Assembly: GCF_002993365.1 (NCBI RefSeq)
Contig: NZ_PVNP01000013.1
Location: 114,254-178,253, forward strand
Origin: Marisediminitalea alba
GTDB taxonomy: Bacteria; Pseudomonadota; Gammaproteobacteria; Enterobacterales; Alteromonadaceae
Length of the DNA: 64,000 nucleotides
Direction: 5' to 3'
The position numbers and the translations under genes are program-made. Below the pieces are notes generated by a model. That model was not told where the DNA came from. It made no database searches and saw only the letters and a program-made list of their open reading frames with translations. Of this stretch, positions 17,799 to 27,297 are shown piece by piece (the stretch's first letter is position 1; every line of letters starts with the position of its first letter).

Positions 17799-18124
17799 AC
17801 AGGAATAACAAGCCAGCGTTGCAACTGTTTTGCCATAGAAAGTGAATTTATAGCGAGTCGCGGTAAACGTATTTCGCTAACGGGTGGTTACGGGCACGCA
17901 AATCGCGAATGAAAAACTGTGCTACCTTGGAAGCGCCCACCACATTTAAATGGGTGTTGTAGGTTTTGCCATCCGGATAGCGGGCGTTGAGCGATATTTA
18001 AGCATTCATGCTCTCGCCCTGTTATCAGGCCCTTGTTAAATAGCGATTGCCAGGCTGGCAATCGCTCTTCCCCCTGCCAATTTGTAGTATCTGAAAAAAA
18101 TTTCACTTTTTTTTTAACATAGCC
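17799..18124. other. Intergenic DNA between the island and groES
   Basis: This stretch holds no intact gene. Its first half contains the esterase remnant on the minus strand. The second half (18000-18120) is AT-rich with T-runs near 18110 and carries no ORF that I can support. The groES promoter follows directly. Confidence 0.6.
17848..17997 (-). pseudogene. C-terminal remnant of a rhamnogalacturonan acetylesterase-like GDSL/SGNH hydrolase
   Basis: Read on the minus strand, 49 codons end in a natural TAA. They include ARYPDGKTYNTHLNVVGASK, then VAQFFIRDL, which resembles the C-terminal end of rhamnogalacturonan acetylesterases, where a DGTHxN-type segment carries the catalytic His before a GAxxVA helix. 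The frame is closed by a TAA directly upstream (17998-18000), and no further part of such an enzyme is visible. It is probably the last piece of a deleted pectin-related gene. The identification rests on my memory of the family, so confidence is moderate. Confidence 0.5.
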
Positions 18125-18155
18125 CTTGAGTTTATCCGGGTACTACCCCATTTAT
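18125..18155 (+). promoter_or_regulatory. Sigma-32-type heat-shock promoter of groESL
   Basis: CTTGAG (18125-18130) and CCCCATTTA (18146-18154) match the sigma-32 (RpoH) -35 and -10 elements, with a 15-bp spacer. It lies about 118 bp before the groES start, and both genes follow in the same direction. Confidence 0.8.
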
Positions 18156-18272
18156 CCACGCAGACAAGATTTTACGGCCCTTACAGGCCAAAACCACGTA
18201 AAGGCTGCATGAATGCTCATGCATCCCAACAACACTTAAATTGAATAGTTGAATTATTCAGGAGATTTGAAA

Positions 18273-18563
18273 ATGGCAATTCGTCCTTTACACGATCGCG
18301 TTATCGTCAAGCGCGCAGAGCAAGAAAGCAAATCTGCTGGCGGTATCGTATTGACCGGTTCTGCGGCAGAAAAATCGACTCGCGGTGAGGTAATCGCTGT
18401 GGGCAACGGTCGCATTCTGGAGAATGGCGAAGTGAAAGCATTAGACGTAAAAGTCGGTGACACCGTTATTTTCAACGACGGTTACGGCGTAAAAACCGAG
18501 AAGCTGGACGATCAGGAAGTACTGATCATGAGCGAAAGCGACATTCTGGCAATCGTAGAATAA
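18273..18563 (+). CDS. groES: Co-chaperonin GroES
   Basis: A 96-residue 10-kDa co-chaperonin that caps the GroEL ring. It begins [12 protein letters not shown] and contains the mobile loop ([20 protein letters not shown]) and the C-terminal DILAIVE. The ATG at 18273 with AGGAGA upstream is chosen over an in-frame TTG at 18249, which would add eight residues not found in the family. It is followed by groEL after a 33-bp gap. Confidence 0.98.
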   Translation: MAIRPLHDRVIVKRAEQESKSAGGIVLTGSAAEKSTRGEVIAVGNGRILENGEVKALDVKVGDTVIFNDGYGVKTEKLDDQEVLIMSESDILAIVE

Positions 18564-18584
18564 TCACCCGTTAACCCGAATTAA

Positions 18585-20243
<1,659 letters not shown>

Positions 20244-20294
20244 GAATCGCCCCGCTTTCAGGGTCATTATAAATCAATGACTTAGAAGCCTATC

Positions 20295-20333
20295 GAAACC
20301 AACTGTGGTACGTTTTGTGTCACGGTTGGTTTC
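20295..20333 (+). terminator. Long hairpin after groEL
   Basis: Arms GAAACCAAC and GTTGGTTTC pair perfectly, and the stem extends inward through GTG/CAC with one T-G wobble. A short pyrimidine-rich tail follows. Its place 52 bp after the groEL stop suggests a transcription terminator. Confidence 0.55.
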
Positions 20334-20355
20334 ACACTTTTCCCTTAATCTTTTT

Positions 20356-20499
20356 CTACGATATTCCATCAGCTTCCCAATAGCTACCCTTTATCTTTAC
20401 CTCAATCAAATAAGCTCTGTATGGCTCTCTACGATCACGTAATGTAGACATAAGCAAATGCCCTACTGTGTCTGAAAGTCTTCTCACAGAACACCTCAC
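20356..20499 (-). CDS. Possible small protein of 47 residues
   Basis: An open frame with a GTG start reads RRLSDTVGHLLMSTLRDRRE and ends VKIKGSYWEADGIS. GGAG lies only 3 nt upstream of the first GTG. A second GTG four codons later has AGGTG at a better distance. Its polar composition looks protein-like, but I know no homologue, so it could equally be chance or a fragment of a lost mobile gene. Confidence 0.25.
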   Translation of the reverse strand: MRCSVRRLSDTVGHLLMSTLRDRREPYRAYLIEVKIKGSYWEADGIS

Positions 20500-20647
20500 G
20501 ATCTCCTATGAGTACAGGGGGAGGGGGCGAGGTAATACCCTTCCTATGCGATTGCAGCGTTCCATGCTTTTCTAAAAAAGCGTGTGTTATTTTTGGTCAT
20601 TTTTTTAGTTATGATGGATTCCTGCACAAAGTAACGGATTAAAAGTT

Positions 20648-21496
20648 ATGGATGAGAGAATTTTAGAATTTGCAGAGACTCACAAAACTGCTCAGGAAGC
20701 GGGTCTATCAGGTCTTTATCGATTCCTGTCATTTTCACTAGATGACGAAGCAATTAAGAAACATGAGGCTACTCTTACTCACGGGTGGCTTTACCATACA
20801 ACTAGAGAGCACCTTAACGATCCACATGATTTAAACTTTAAAATAAACTGGCCTGCCATAGACGATGAACCGAGGATTAGCGGTTACATTGAAGACTTAA
20901 AGTTAAGCATAGCTTTATCTGGGGTAACCAAGTTCCCAGAAGGCCTTACTGTTGGCGACTTGCTAACGGATGAGCAATATCGCAATCGCTTTGAATCAGA
21001 ATTAAAAGCCTATTATGCCAAAACGCGTATATGTTGCTTTACCACCAGTAAAACTAACCCTTTGTTCTGGGCTCATTATGCGCAATCTAGTACCGGTTAC
21101 TGTCTGAGGTTCAAAGTTGGGGATAGTGATAAGAGTATCTTCTCTAATACCAGAAAAATTCATTACTCTAATGAGTATCCAACTTTAGATTTCCCAATTA
21201 TTTCCAGCAATGCAGTGAGTACTATGAGACCTATCTTAAGGAAGTCGCTGGACTGGATATATGAAGACGAATATAGAAGCTTCTTCAGCCCAAGCTGGCC
21301 ATTACTACTGGGGAATAACGGCCACTCTCTTTCGCTAAGTAATGATGAAATCACAGACGTTTACTTTGGGTTAAACATGGGGGAGGCACACAAGGCAAAG
21401 ATAGTGGAGCTTGTGTCGAAAGGGCCTTTTAAACCAGAATTTTGGAATTCACAACTGGATGATGGCGACTTTCAGCTAAGGTTTAATAAGTATTAG
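20648..21496 (+). CDS. DUF2971 family protein
   Basis: A 282-residue cytoplasmic protein with the DUF2971 pattern: LYRFLSFS at the N-terminus, LNDPHDLNFKI, the central ICCFTTSKTNPLFWAHYAQS followed by GYCLRFKV, a KIHYSNEYP-like strand and WIYEDEYRSFF. The family is widespread and sporadic, often in mobile or defence-rich DNA, and its molecular function is unknown. Base composition is more AT-rich than neighbouring genes such as groEL. It stands alone between groEL and gene-poor DNA, which suggests horizontal acquisition. Confidence 0.8.
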   Translation: MDERILEFAETHKTAQEAGLSGLYRFLSFSLDDEAIKKHEATLTHGWLYHTTREHLNDPHDLNFKINWPAIDDEPRISGYIEDLKLSIALSGVTKFPEGLTVGDLLTDEQYRNRFESELKAYYAKTRICCFTTSKTNPLFWAHYAQSSTGYCLRFKVGDSDKSIFSNTRKIHYSNEYPTLDFPIISSNAVSTMRPILRKSLDWIYEDEYRSFFSPSWPLLLGNNGHSLSLSNDEITDVYFGLNMGEAHKAKIVELVSKGPFKPEFWNSQLDDGDFQLRFNKY

Positions 21497-22456
21497 ATGC
21501 TGTCAAAATCACTCCCTCTAAATCTGACACTGTCAAAATCTAAAATTTAAGAGTTGTTGGCACTCTGGTTTACTACTATCAATATCTCTTACTTTGGTGG
21601 ACAGTTAGGAACTCCAGATTTGGTGTCTCGTCAAGCTTTGGAAATTTCCGGAGCTTAACCTCACGCCTGCAATAATGCAGTCATGTTAATTATGCATATT
21701 TGTATTTTGACTCTGACAGCCACCAACAGAACCTGTGCGTAGTCTTCGTGTCTGGTTAAGGTAAACGTAGCTAGTGATTTGGAAGTGGTCTAAGCGATCT
21801 TCCTGTGGCACATAGAGGCTACCCTATGGGGGAATTGAGGCTTCATCATTGTCGAGTTGGCCTCTCAGATTTTTGCAGTCAAACTTTTTGGTAGATGTGG
21901 CTACTATATATAGTGTTTCAAGGAGGTTTTAGGTACTAAATATCGCAAATTTATAAAAAAGTCATATTCGGAAGAAATTGTTTTAAGCGAGCGGAAAAAA
22001 ATTTAAAGTGCTTGCATTCAACCAAGTCTTGCTTTGTTCAATCGTAAATAGTTAGTCAATACTAACCTTGTAACACGTATCAAAATTTATTCGATTGAAG
22101 CACCAGATATTGGGTTGCAAGCAGCTCCAAAGCGCTTTATCTTCTAAGACAGGAAGACAAAAGGCTGTCAATACATCCAGTGCTCTAATAGGTCTGATTA
22201 TTTATAGCTTTGTACTCAAGGAAGGTAGGCATAGGAACGGTGGTTAAGACCGTTCCTTGCCAAGCTACTAGTCAACTTAATCGACAGTAGGGTGCTTCGG
22301 ATTAACTCCGAGTGTCAAACAATATGCAACTCAGACTACCTTTGCAGAGGTATGTCGCCTTGAGTCGCCACTAGTCGGTGTGTATCGTTTGAAGTTTGAG
22401 AATAGAGAAGTTGAGTGTATAAATCAATTTTGATTTAACGCTTTTCGTCCCTCGCT
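21497..22456. other. Gene-poor AT-rich stretch
   Basis: About 1 kb with no ORF that I can support. Visible structure: a direct repeat CTGTCAAAATC at 21500-21510 and 21530-21540, just after the DUF2971 stop, and a hairpin at 22233-22257. Several open frames without starts occur but match nothing I know. It may be decayed mobile DNA or may hold a non-coding RNA. Confidence 0.45.
22233..22257. repeat. Perfect 9-bp hairpin in gene-poor DNA
   Basis: The arms AGGAACGGT and ACCGTTCCT enclose a 7-nt loop. A competing pairing, CAAGGAA (22219-22225) with TTCCTTG (22253-22259), overlaps the right arm. There is no T-run and no gene on either side for several hundred bases, so a structured RNA or a repeat is possible. 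Confidence 0.4.
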
Positions 22457-22484
22457 TTGATAACTCATTGATATTCCCTATATT
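22457..22484 (+). promoter_or_regulatory. Sigma-70-type promoter before the two small genes
   Basis: TTGATA (22457-22462) and TATATT (22479-22484) are separated by 16 bp and lie about 67 bp before the first small gene. Confidence 0.45.
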
Positions 22485-22550
22485 GTATTGACCCTTGTGT
22501 TAGCTCTGGTGCCTCTGTCTCCATTAACGTGTTATTTGGAGATAATATCA

Positions 22551-22676
22551 ATGACACATTGTAAATCTATCGTTGGGCAGTCTTGCCCTTTTAAAATGGG
22601 TGTTTTATGCACCTGTCCTGAAGCTAAACCAACTCGTTGCTATATGCCGTTCATAATTTCGGAGTTTGAATTATGA
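22551..22676 (+). CDS. Small cysteine-rich protein, 41 residues
   Basis: ATG at 22551 with TTGGAG upstream encodes 41 residues with five cysteines in a pattern including GQSCPFKMGVLCTCPE. This spacing could bind a metal such as zinc. The stop codon overlaps the start of the next small gene (ATGA), which indicates translational coupling and supports both ORFs. No known function. Confidence 0.55.
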   Translation: MTHCKSIVGQSCPFKMGVLCTCPEAKPTRCYMPFIISEFEL

Positions 22677-22807
22677 GTGAACATAAGAGCGAGAACACAG
22701 ACTTTATATTCCGAAGATACAAGAGGAAAAAGAACAGCACTGAGATAATGGATGCTCATGACTATGGCTATCAAGCATGGAAGATACCAAAACGTAAAGG
22801 TAAGTAG
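22673..22807 (+). CDS. Small basic protein, 44 residues
   Basis: The ATG overlaps the stop of the preceding gene, with GGAG 8 bp upstream. The product is basic: FIFRRYKRKKN, then EIMDAHDYGYQAWKIPKRK. A terminator starts 8 bp after its stop. The promoter, two coupled starts and the terminator together make a compact two-gene unit. I do not recognise a function. Such small Arg/Lys-rich proteins occur in accessory DNA of marine gammaproteobacteria. Confidence 0.55.
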   Translation: MSEHKSENTDFIFRRYKRKKNSTEIMDAHDYGYQAWKIPKRKGK

Positions 22808-22815
22808 TTAAGTAT

Positions 22816-22840
22816 GGGAGGTCTTAATGCCTCCCTTTAT
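22816..22840 (+). terminator. Terminator of the two-gene unit
   Basis: Arms GGGAGG and CCTCCC surround an 8-nt loop, followed by TTTATT, starting 8 bp after the second small gene. Confidence 0.7.
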
Positions 22841-22841
22841 T

Positions 22842-23190
22842 AACTTGCTCCAATGAGGCGCCTCTACGCGTAATCTAACAGCAGACCCCTATACCATTTA
22901 CTTAGCGTCGCATATTCTGGCCGACAGTGAACATCGATTCTTGTCTGAATATGAACAATTCTTCGCCTGACATTGCAGATAGACCTCAGTATACGGCAAA
23001 TTCAGTGACATGGAGATACATGAACTTCTCTAAGTTTATGAGTCTGACTTTTTCTAACAAACATAGCTGGACAGTCGCATCTGGTAACTCTGTCATAAAG
23101 GGTTCATCGAAAATTCACTACTGATTTCTTGAATCGACACACCTCCCTTTTAACTTATTAGTCCAATTGTTAATTGACATTTTTTAAGGG
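22842..23190. other. Intergenic DNA before the phosphoesterase gene
   Basis: It contains the 10-bp palindrome GAGGCGCCTC at 22856-22865 and a 65-codon open frame (22927-23124) that I do not consider a gene. The region just before 23190 must carry the phosphoesterase promoter, but I see no clear -35/-10 pair. Confidence 0.4.
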
Positions 23191-23197
23191 GGATTTT

Positions 23198-25129
23198 ATG
23201 AGGTCGCAACTGCGTTTGCTGAGTGTTATTTGCCCGCTAATCGTTTTGGCGGGTTGTGATGATGAGACTGTTGAGGTCGAGGTTCCGGTTGAAGTGCCCG
23301 TTGAGGTGCCGGTAACGGCTAACCCGGAACACAAAATGCTTACCGACCCCTTCTTGCAACTGCCTACCGAAAACAGTGTAAATGTAGTGTGGTTTACTAA
23401 CTTTGAAGGTACTGCTCATGAGCTACATTACGGCGATAGCTCTACCACAGACGTAACTACCACTGCGCTTACCCGCATGATGGAAGACGCTTCGTCTTCG
23501 GTTACCGGAGTAACCTACGAAGAAGTTACTTATCGTAACGTGTATCGCCATGAAGCCATTGCAACCGGATTGACCCAGGGCGAGCGTGTGAACTATCACG
23601 TGTCCAGCACCGACGAAGACGGCTTTGCTTTTAACAGCGAGCAGTTTACGCTTGCTCCAGCGCCGGCTGAAGGTCAGGCAATGAAAATACTGCTTACCTC
23701 TGACTTACAGTCGAAGAAAAACGTGGTTGCGAACTACCAAAAAGTGGTGGAAACCGTGGGGACTCCGGATGCCGTGTTATTTGCAGGCGACTTTGTAAAC
23801 GTACCGGACCGGGCGTCTGAATGGTTCGATCAGGCGAAAGACAATGCTCCTGCTTTCTTCCCTGCGCTGCAAGGACACTATCAGGCATATTTGCCGGGTT
23901 TTCCGTACAATGGCGGTGAAATTCTGCAGCACGCACCTCTGTTCGGCACCATTGGCAACCACGAAGTCATGGGCCGCTATATGCCCGATGAAGAGGGCTA
24001 CAGCTTAAACGGTAGCTTTAACGACCCACAACCCGCCTGGTTTGCCGAAGCGGCCTACGAAGAGGTGGCTGCAACGGTCAATCCCACCGGCGACGCTGAT
24101 ATAAAAGCTCAGTGGATTGCCGATCACTCTCACAATCAGCAAAGTTTTCTGGATATTTTTAGCTTTCCGGAAGATGGCCCGGCTGGTGAAGATTACTACG
24201 CCGCTAAGTTTGGCGACGTGTTTATTATTTCCATGAATGTGTCGAGGATCTGGCGCTCCTGGAGTGTGTCTGGTGCCAGTAAATCTAAGTTTGTAGAAGC
24301 GACTGAATCGTTAACCTCTCCATCTGACTGGGGGTTTGGTGAGTTCTTGTTTGAGCGTTTCGATGCCGAGTCAGACCAATACGCGTGGTTAGAAGAAGTC
24401 ATGGCAAGCGACGACTTCAGAAATGCAAAATACAAGGTGGTCATGGCACACCAAGGCGTATTTGGTTTAGGTGACAACACCGTCCCCGTGCTGGCGCAGC
24501 CTGTTATGCAAGTAGTGCAAACAGATGCTACCGGCGCTGAGACTATTGAAGAATTCACGTTCCCGCTCACTGCTACACAGTGGTCAGAAGATGTTGCGCC
24601 CTTACTCGATGAGGCCTCTGAAATCCGTTACCAGTACCCGCTAGCTCAAGATGTGTGGCTAAACGACATCGAGCCATTACTTCTCGATAACGATGTGGAC
24701 CTGGTTCACATTGGTCACTCGCACTTGTGGAACCGCGCCCAGGTAGGCAATCTGCATTATTTAGAAAGCTCTAATGTGGGTAACAGCTATGGGGCCTACT
24801 ACGTGGATGCTTCCGGTGAATACACCCGTGATGTGCGCGCCAGCTACGCCGATTTCTGGGACGATGTAAACTCAGCTTCGCCGCGCTGGGACATTACTAA
24901 TTACCCGCCAAATGGCGATCCTCAAGGCCGTGTAATGAGTTTCCCAACGGTATTTAGTCCAATGGATGCAGAAAACGAGAGTTACCCGAATCTGCCTTTT
25001 GTGACCAGTAACACATTGTCGGTTTTCTCTATACTTGATACCGGATCGGGCAGGGTACAAAGTTACGTGTTCGACCCTACTGATTTAGAGTCAGAAGTCA
25101 CGTTGTTCGACGAGTTTTCGCTAAACTAA
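23198..25129 (+). CDS. Calcineurin-like metallophosphoesterase lipoprotein
   Basis: The 643-residue protein starts at ATG 23198 (AGGGGGA upstream), chosen over an in-frame start at 23174. A lipoprotein signal ends LIVLAGC, and the mature Cys is followed by an acidic linker with three tandem EVPVEVPV-like units. An N-terminal purple-acid-phosphatase-like beta domain (about 45-165) precedes the metallophosphoesterase domain, with LLTSDLQ, LFAGDFVN, GTIGNHEVMG, VVMAHQGVFG and HIGHSHLWNRA as the metal ligand blocks. It is probably a periplasmic or outer-membrane phosphoesterase. The substrate cannot be told. Confidence 0.9.
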   Translation: MRSQLRLLSVICPLIVLAGCDDETVEVEVPVEVPVEVPVTANPEHKMLTDPFLQLPTENSVNVVWFTNFEGTAHELHYGDSSTTDVTTTALTRMMEDASSSVTGVTYEEVTYRNVYRHEAIATGLTQGERVNYHVSSTDEDGFAFNSEQFTLAPAPAEGQAMKILLTSDLQSKKNVVANYQKVVETVGTPDAVLFAGDFVNVPDRASEWFDQAKDNAPAFFPALQGHYQAYLPGFPYNGGEILQHAPLFGTIGNHEVMGRYMPDEEGYSLNGSFNDPQPAWFAEAAYEEVAATVNPTGDADIKAQWIADHSHNQQSFLDIFSFPEDGPAGEDYYAAKFGDVFIISMNVSRIWRSWSVSGASKSKFVEATESLTSPSDWGFGEFLFERFDAESDQYAWLEEVMASDDFRNAKYKVVMAHQGVFGLGDNTVPVLAQPVMQVVQTDATGAETIEEFTFPLTATQWSEDVAPLLDEASEIRYQYPLAQDVWLNDIEPLLLDNDVDLVHIGHSHLWNRAQVGNLHYLESSNVGNSYGAYYVDASGEYTRDVRASYADFWDDVNSASPRWDITNYPPNGDPQGRVMSFPTVFSPMDAENESYPNLPFVTSNTLSVFSILDTGSGRVQSYVFDPTDLESEVTLFDEFSLN

Positions 25130-25163
25130 AAAAAGTGAGCGCATTACTGCGCTTTGTTATAGG

Positions 25164-25191
25164 GGCATGCTTAACTCGGCATGCCTTTTTT
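25164..25191 (+). terminator. Rho-independent terminator after the phosphoesterase gene
   Basis: Stem GGCATGC/GCATGCC with an 8-nt loop and a run of six T. Confidence 0.88.
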
Positions 25192-25231
25192 ATTTCTGTT
25201 CCGTTTTAGTTCCGAACCTTCAGGCTATCAA

Positions 25232-25609
25232 CTACTCACCAATAACATAGTCAGCTTTGCCGCCTTCGGCAGAGGTAAAATACCCAGTTTGTCCCTCCAG
25301 GGCCTTAATCGTGTCGCACTCAATAATGGTAAAGTGGCTGGATGCAACACCTTGCTGAAATGTGCCAGTGTGGCTTATCACCAATCGACAAGCCTGATTA
25401 TCAATAACGCCGTTAATGTATTCAAAGCCACTGAAGGTAGCATCACCGGCAGCACTATAATGCATGTGATAAAACACCTCGCTGGTGCCTGTTAACTCGC
25501 CGCTATAGTGCTGTGAAACTTTGGCAGTATTGAGTTTACTGCCCTGCTCAAAGGTTTTTTCAGTAGTTTCCTGCCAGTCGGTTATCGAAAACATGCCCTC
25601 TAGTGTCAT
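25232..25609 (-). CDS. DUF3224 family protein
   Basis: A 125-residue protein of the DUF3224 beta-barrel family: GMFSITDWQE, then SQHYSGELTGTSEVFYHMHY, and GFEYINGVIDNQACRLVISH followed by HTGTFQQG. The family resembles allene-oxide-cyclase-like barrels and has no established function. The ATG at 25609 has AGAGG upstream. A second, diverged copy lies at 43394-43771. It diverges from the AraC-family gene. Confidence 0.85.
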   Translation of the reverse strand: MTLEGMFSITDWQETTEKTFEQGSKLNTAKVSQHYSGELTGTSEVFYHMHYSAAGDATFSGFEYINGVIDNQACRLVISHTGTFQQGVASSHFTIIECDTIKALEGQTGYFTSAEGGKADYVIGE

Positions 25610-25747
25610 GTAAACCTCTTTGTGATATATCCTGATTGAGTTTGCAGGTTACCATTACTGCCGCCTTTGGTATTGTAAAAACACGTCACCCCAGCTTTTG
25701 TGAGAGCCATCGATTTGCAATACAGTCATCATCGCGTATCAGGCGTC

Positions 25748-26533
25748 ATGCACCACAATGACAGTAAAAAACACTACCGTCTGCGGCGTTATGTGCCTGA
25801 TACGCCATTGGCGAACCTTATTGAACAGTACTGGTTAGTAAACTGGCAGCTAAAAAACGGCCAGGAGCATGTTCAAAGGAATTTGCCTGATCCTAACTTT
25901 CACTTAACCTTCGATGGCCTGGGGGTAAAACTTATCGGGCCGGTGAGCAAAGTGTACCAGTATCCGATGGCTGCCAGTGGCTTTGTAATTGGTGTTAAAT
26001 TTAATGCTGGTGCACTCAACGTGCTGTTGGACGGTCCAGCAAGCGATTATGTCGATAAGGAACTCTCTGCCAGCAAGTATTTCGGGTCAGGCGTGATTGA
26101 CATTTTTGAAACACGTGCTGACGGCATGACCGACGAAATGATTGTATCGGCATTAAACAAGTTCCTGGTCCGCTTTGTAGAGCCTGTAACGGCAAAACAA
26201 ACACAGGTGGCAGTGTTATTGGACTGCATTAAAAATAGCGGTGAGATTTATACCGTTGCGCAACTGGCGCAGCGCGCTGACCTTTCGGTGAGGACGTTAC
26301 AGCGATTATTCAATCAATATATTGGACTGTCGCCAAAATGGCTGTTGCGTAAATACCGCTTGCATGACGCACTTGACGAGCTTGAAGCAAACACACTGAC
26401 AATGGTTGAGCTGGCCACTCAGCTTGAATATACAGACCAGTCGCACCTGATTAGAGACTTTAAAGATATGTTGGGGATGTCACCAGCGCAATACCTGTCA
26501 GACAGGTACGCGCCGGAAAAATCGCGCTCTTAA
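25748..26533 (+). CDS. AraC-family transcriptional regulator
   Basis: The 261-residue protein (from ATG 25748; an in-frame GTG at 25700 would add 16 residues) has an N-terminal DUF6597-like sensor domain (LRRYVPDTPLANLIEQYWLV, PDPNFHLTF) and a C-terminal AraC double helix-turn-helix (TVAQLAQRADLSVRTLQRLF, GLSPKWLLRKYRL, ELATQLEYTDQSHLIRDFK, MSPAQY). It is divergent from the DUF3224 gene and convergent with the FMN reductase. Either may be a target. Confidence 0.9.
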   Translation: MHHNDSKKHYRLRRYVPDTPLANLIEQYWLVNWQLKNGQEHVQRNLPDPNFHLTFDGLGVKLIGPVSKVYQYPMAASGFVIGVKFNAGALNVLLDGPASDYVDKELSASKYFGSGVIDIFETRADGMTDEMIVSALNKFLVRFVEPVTAKQTQVAVLLDCIKNSGEIYTVAQLAQRADLSVRTLQRLFNQYIGLSPKWLLRKYRLHDALDELEANTLTMVELATQLEYTDQSHLIRDFKDMLGMSPAQYLSDRYAPEKSRS

Positions 26534-26545
26534 TAAGAGTGGATA

Positions 26546-27073
26546 CTAGCCAGCTAATTTGGCTGCTGCGGCTTTTAGCTCGGTGATCAGCGCTTCGTCA
26601 GTGGCTTTACCCGCCTCTGTATCGAACTTGTCGTAGAAGCCCGGTACAGAAACCGTAGCCTTCACATTCGCTGCATAGAATGGTGCTGACGCTTCGGCCG
26701 CCGCTAACACTGATTTCGCGCCACTTGGGCCAGGAGAAGTAGCCAGATAAACCGCCGGCTTTTGTTTGAACAACTCACGGTCGATTCGTGTTGCCCAGTC
26801 AAACAGGTTTTTATATGCCGCCGGGTAATGGCCGTTATGCTCGGCATACGAGATAACAAATGCATCAGCGTCGGCCAGGTCGTTTAAGAATTCTTTAGCC
26901 CCGTCAGCCTGGCCAATTTCTTTTTCCAGATCTTCGCTGAACATAGGCACATCATAATCATTGATGTCCAACACCTTAACTTCTGCGCCGTCAACCAGAC
27001 CGGCAGTATAAGTAGCCAGTGCCTTGTTGATTGAAGTTGAACTGGTACTTGCTCCATAAGCTACAATTTTCAT
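26546..27073 (-). CDS. NADPH-dependent FMN reductase family protein
   Basis: A 175-residue flavodoxin-like quinone/azo reductase with MKIVAYGASTSSTSINKALA (phosphate loop for FMN), VISYAEHNGHYPAAYKNLFDW and ATSPGPSGAKSVLAA. Members reduce FMN, quinones or chromate with NAD(P)H in the cytoplasm. The typical PEYNGS motif reads AEHNGH here. The start ATG has GGGGCAA upstream. Confidence 0.9.
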   Translation of the reverse strand: MKIVAYGASTSSTSINKALATYTAGLVDGAEVKVLDINDYDVPMFSEDLEKEIGQADGAKEFLNDLADADAFVISYAEHNGHYPAAYKNLFDWATRIDRELFKQKPAVYLATSPGPSGAKSVLAAAEASAPFYAANVKATVSVPGFYDKFDTEAGKATDEALITELKAAAAKLAG

Positions 27074-27297
27074 AATTTGCCCCTTGCTAATTTAATAACT
27101 ATGGTAATGATAATGGAGCCTGATAAGCACATCCATCAGATTAAAACCCCACAGATATTCGTTTTTTCAGAATGATATTTACAAACCGGACAAATATTCG
27201 TCAGTTAAGAGCGAAGGTACAAAATCTGATTTCCGTTATGCTAGGCGGCCGGTATGTGTGCTAATATTACGCCGTTTTCCAGGGACAGAGCAGTAGT

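Larger units (their letters stand above)
20244..20647. other. Intergenic DNA after groEL
   Basis: Apart from the hairpin at 20295-20333 and the doubtful small minus-strand ORF at 20356-20499, I see no gene. The AT-rich end (20575-20640) with a run of T near 20600 is the likely promoter region of the DUF2971 gene. Confidence 0.5.

Noticed and set aside
22488..22550. Upstream extension of the small Cys-rich ORF to 22488
   Set aside because: The ATG at 22551 has a good Shine-Dalgarno, and the extension overlaps the promoter region.
22927..23124. 65-codon open frame
   Set aside because: It has a GTG start without a ribosome-binding site, a composition not like a protein and no coupling to neighbours.
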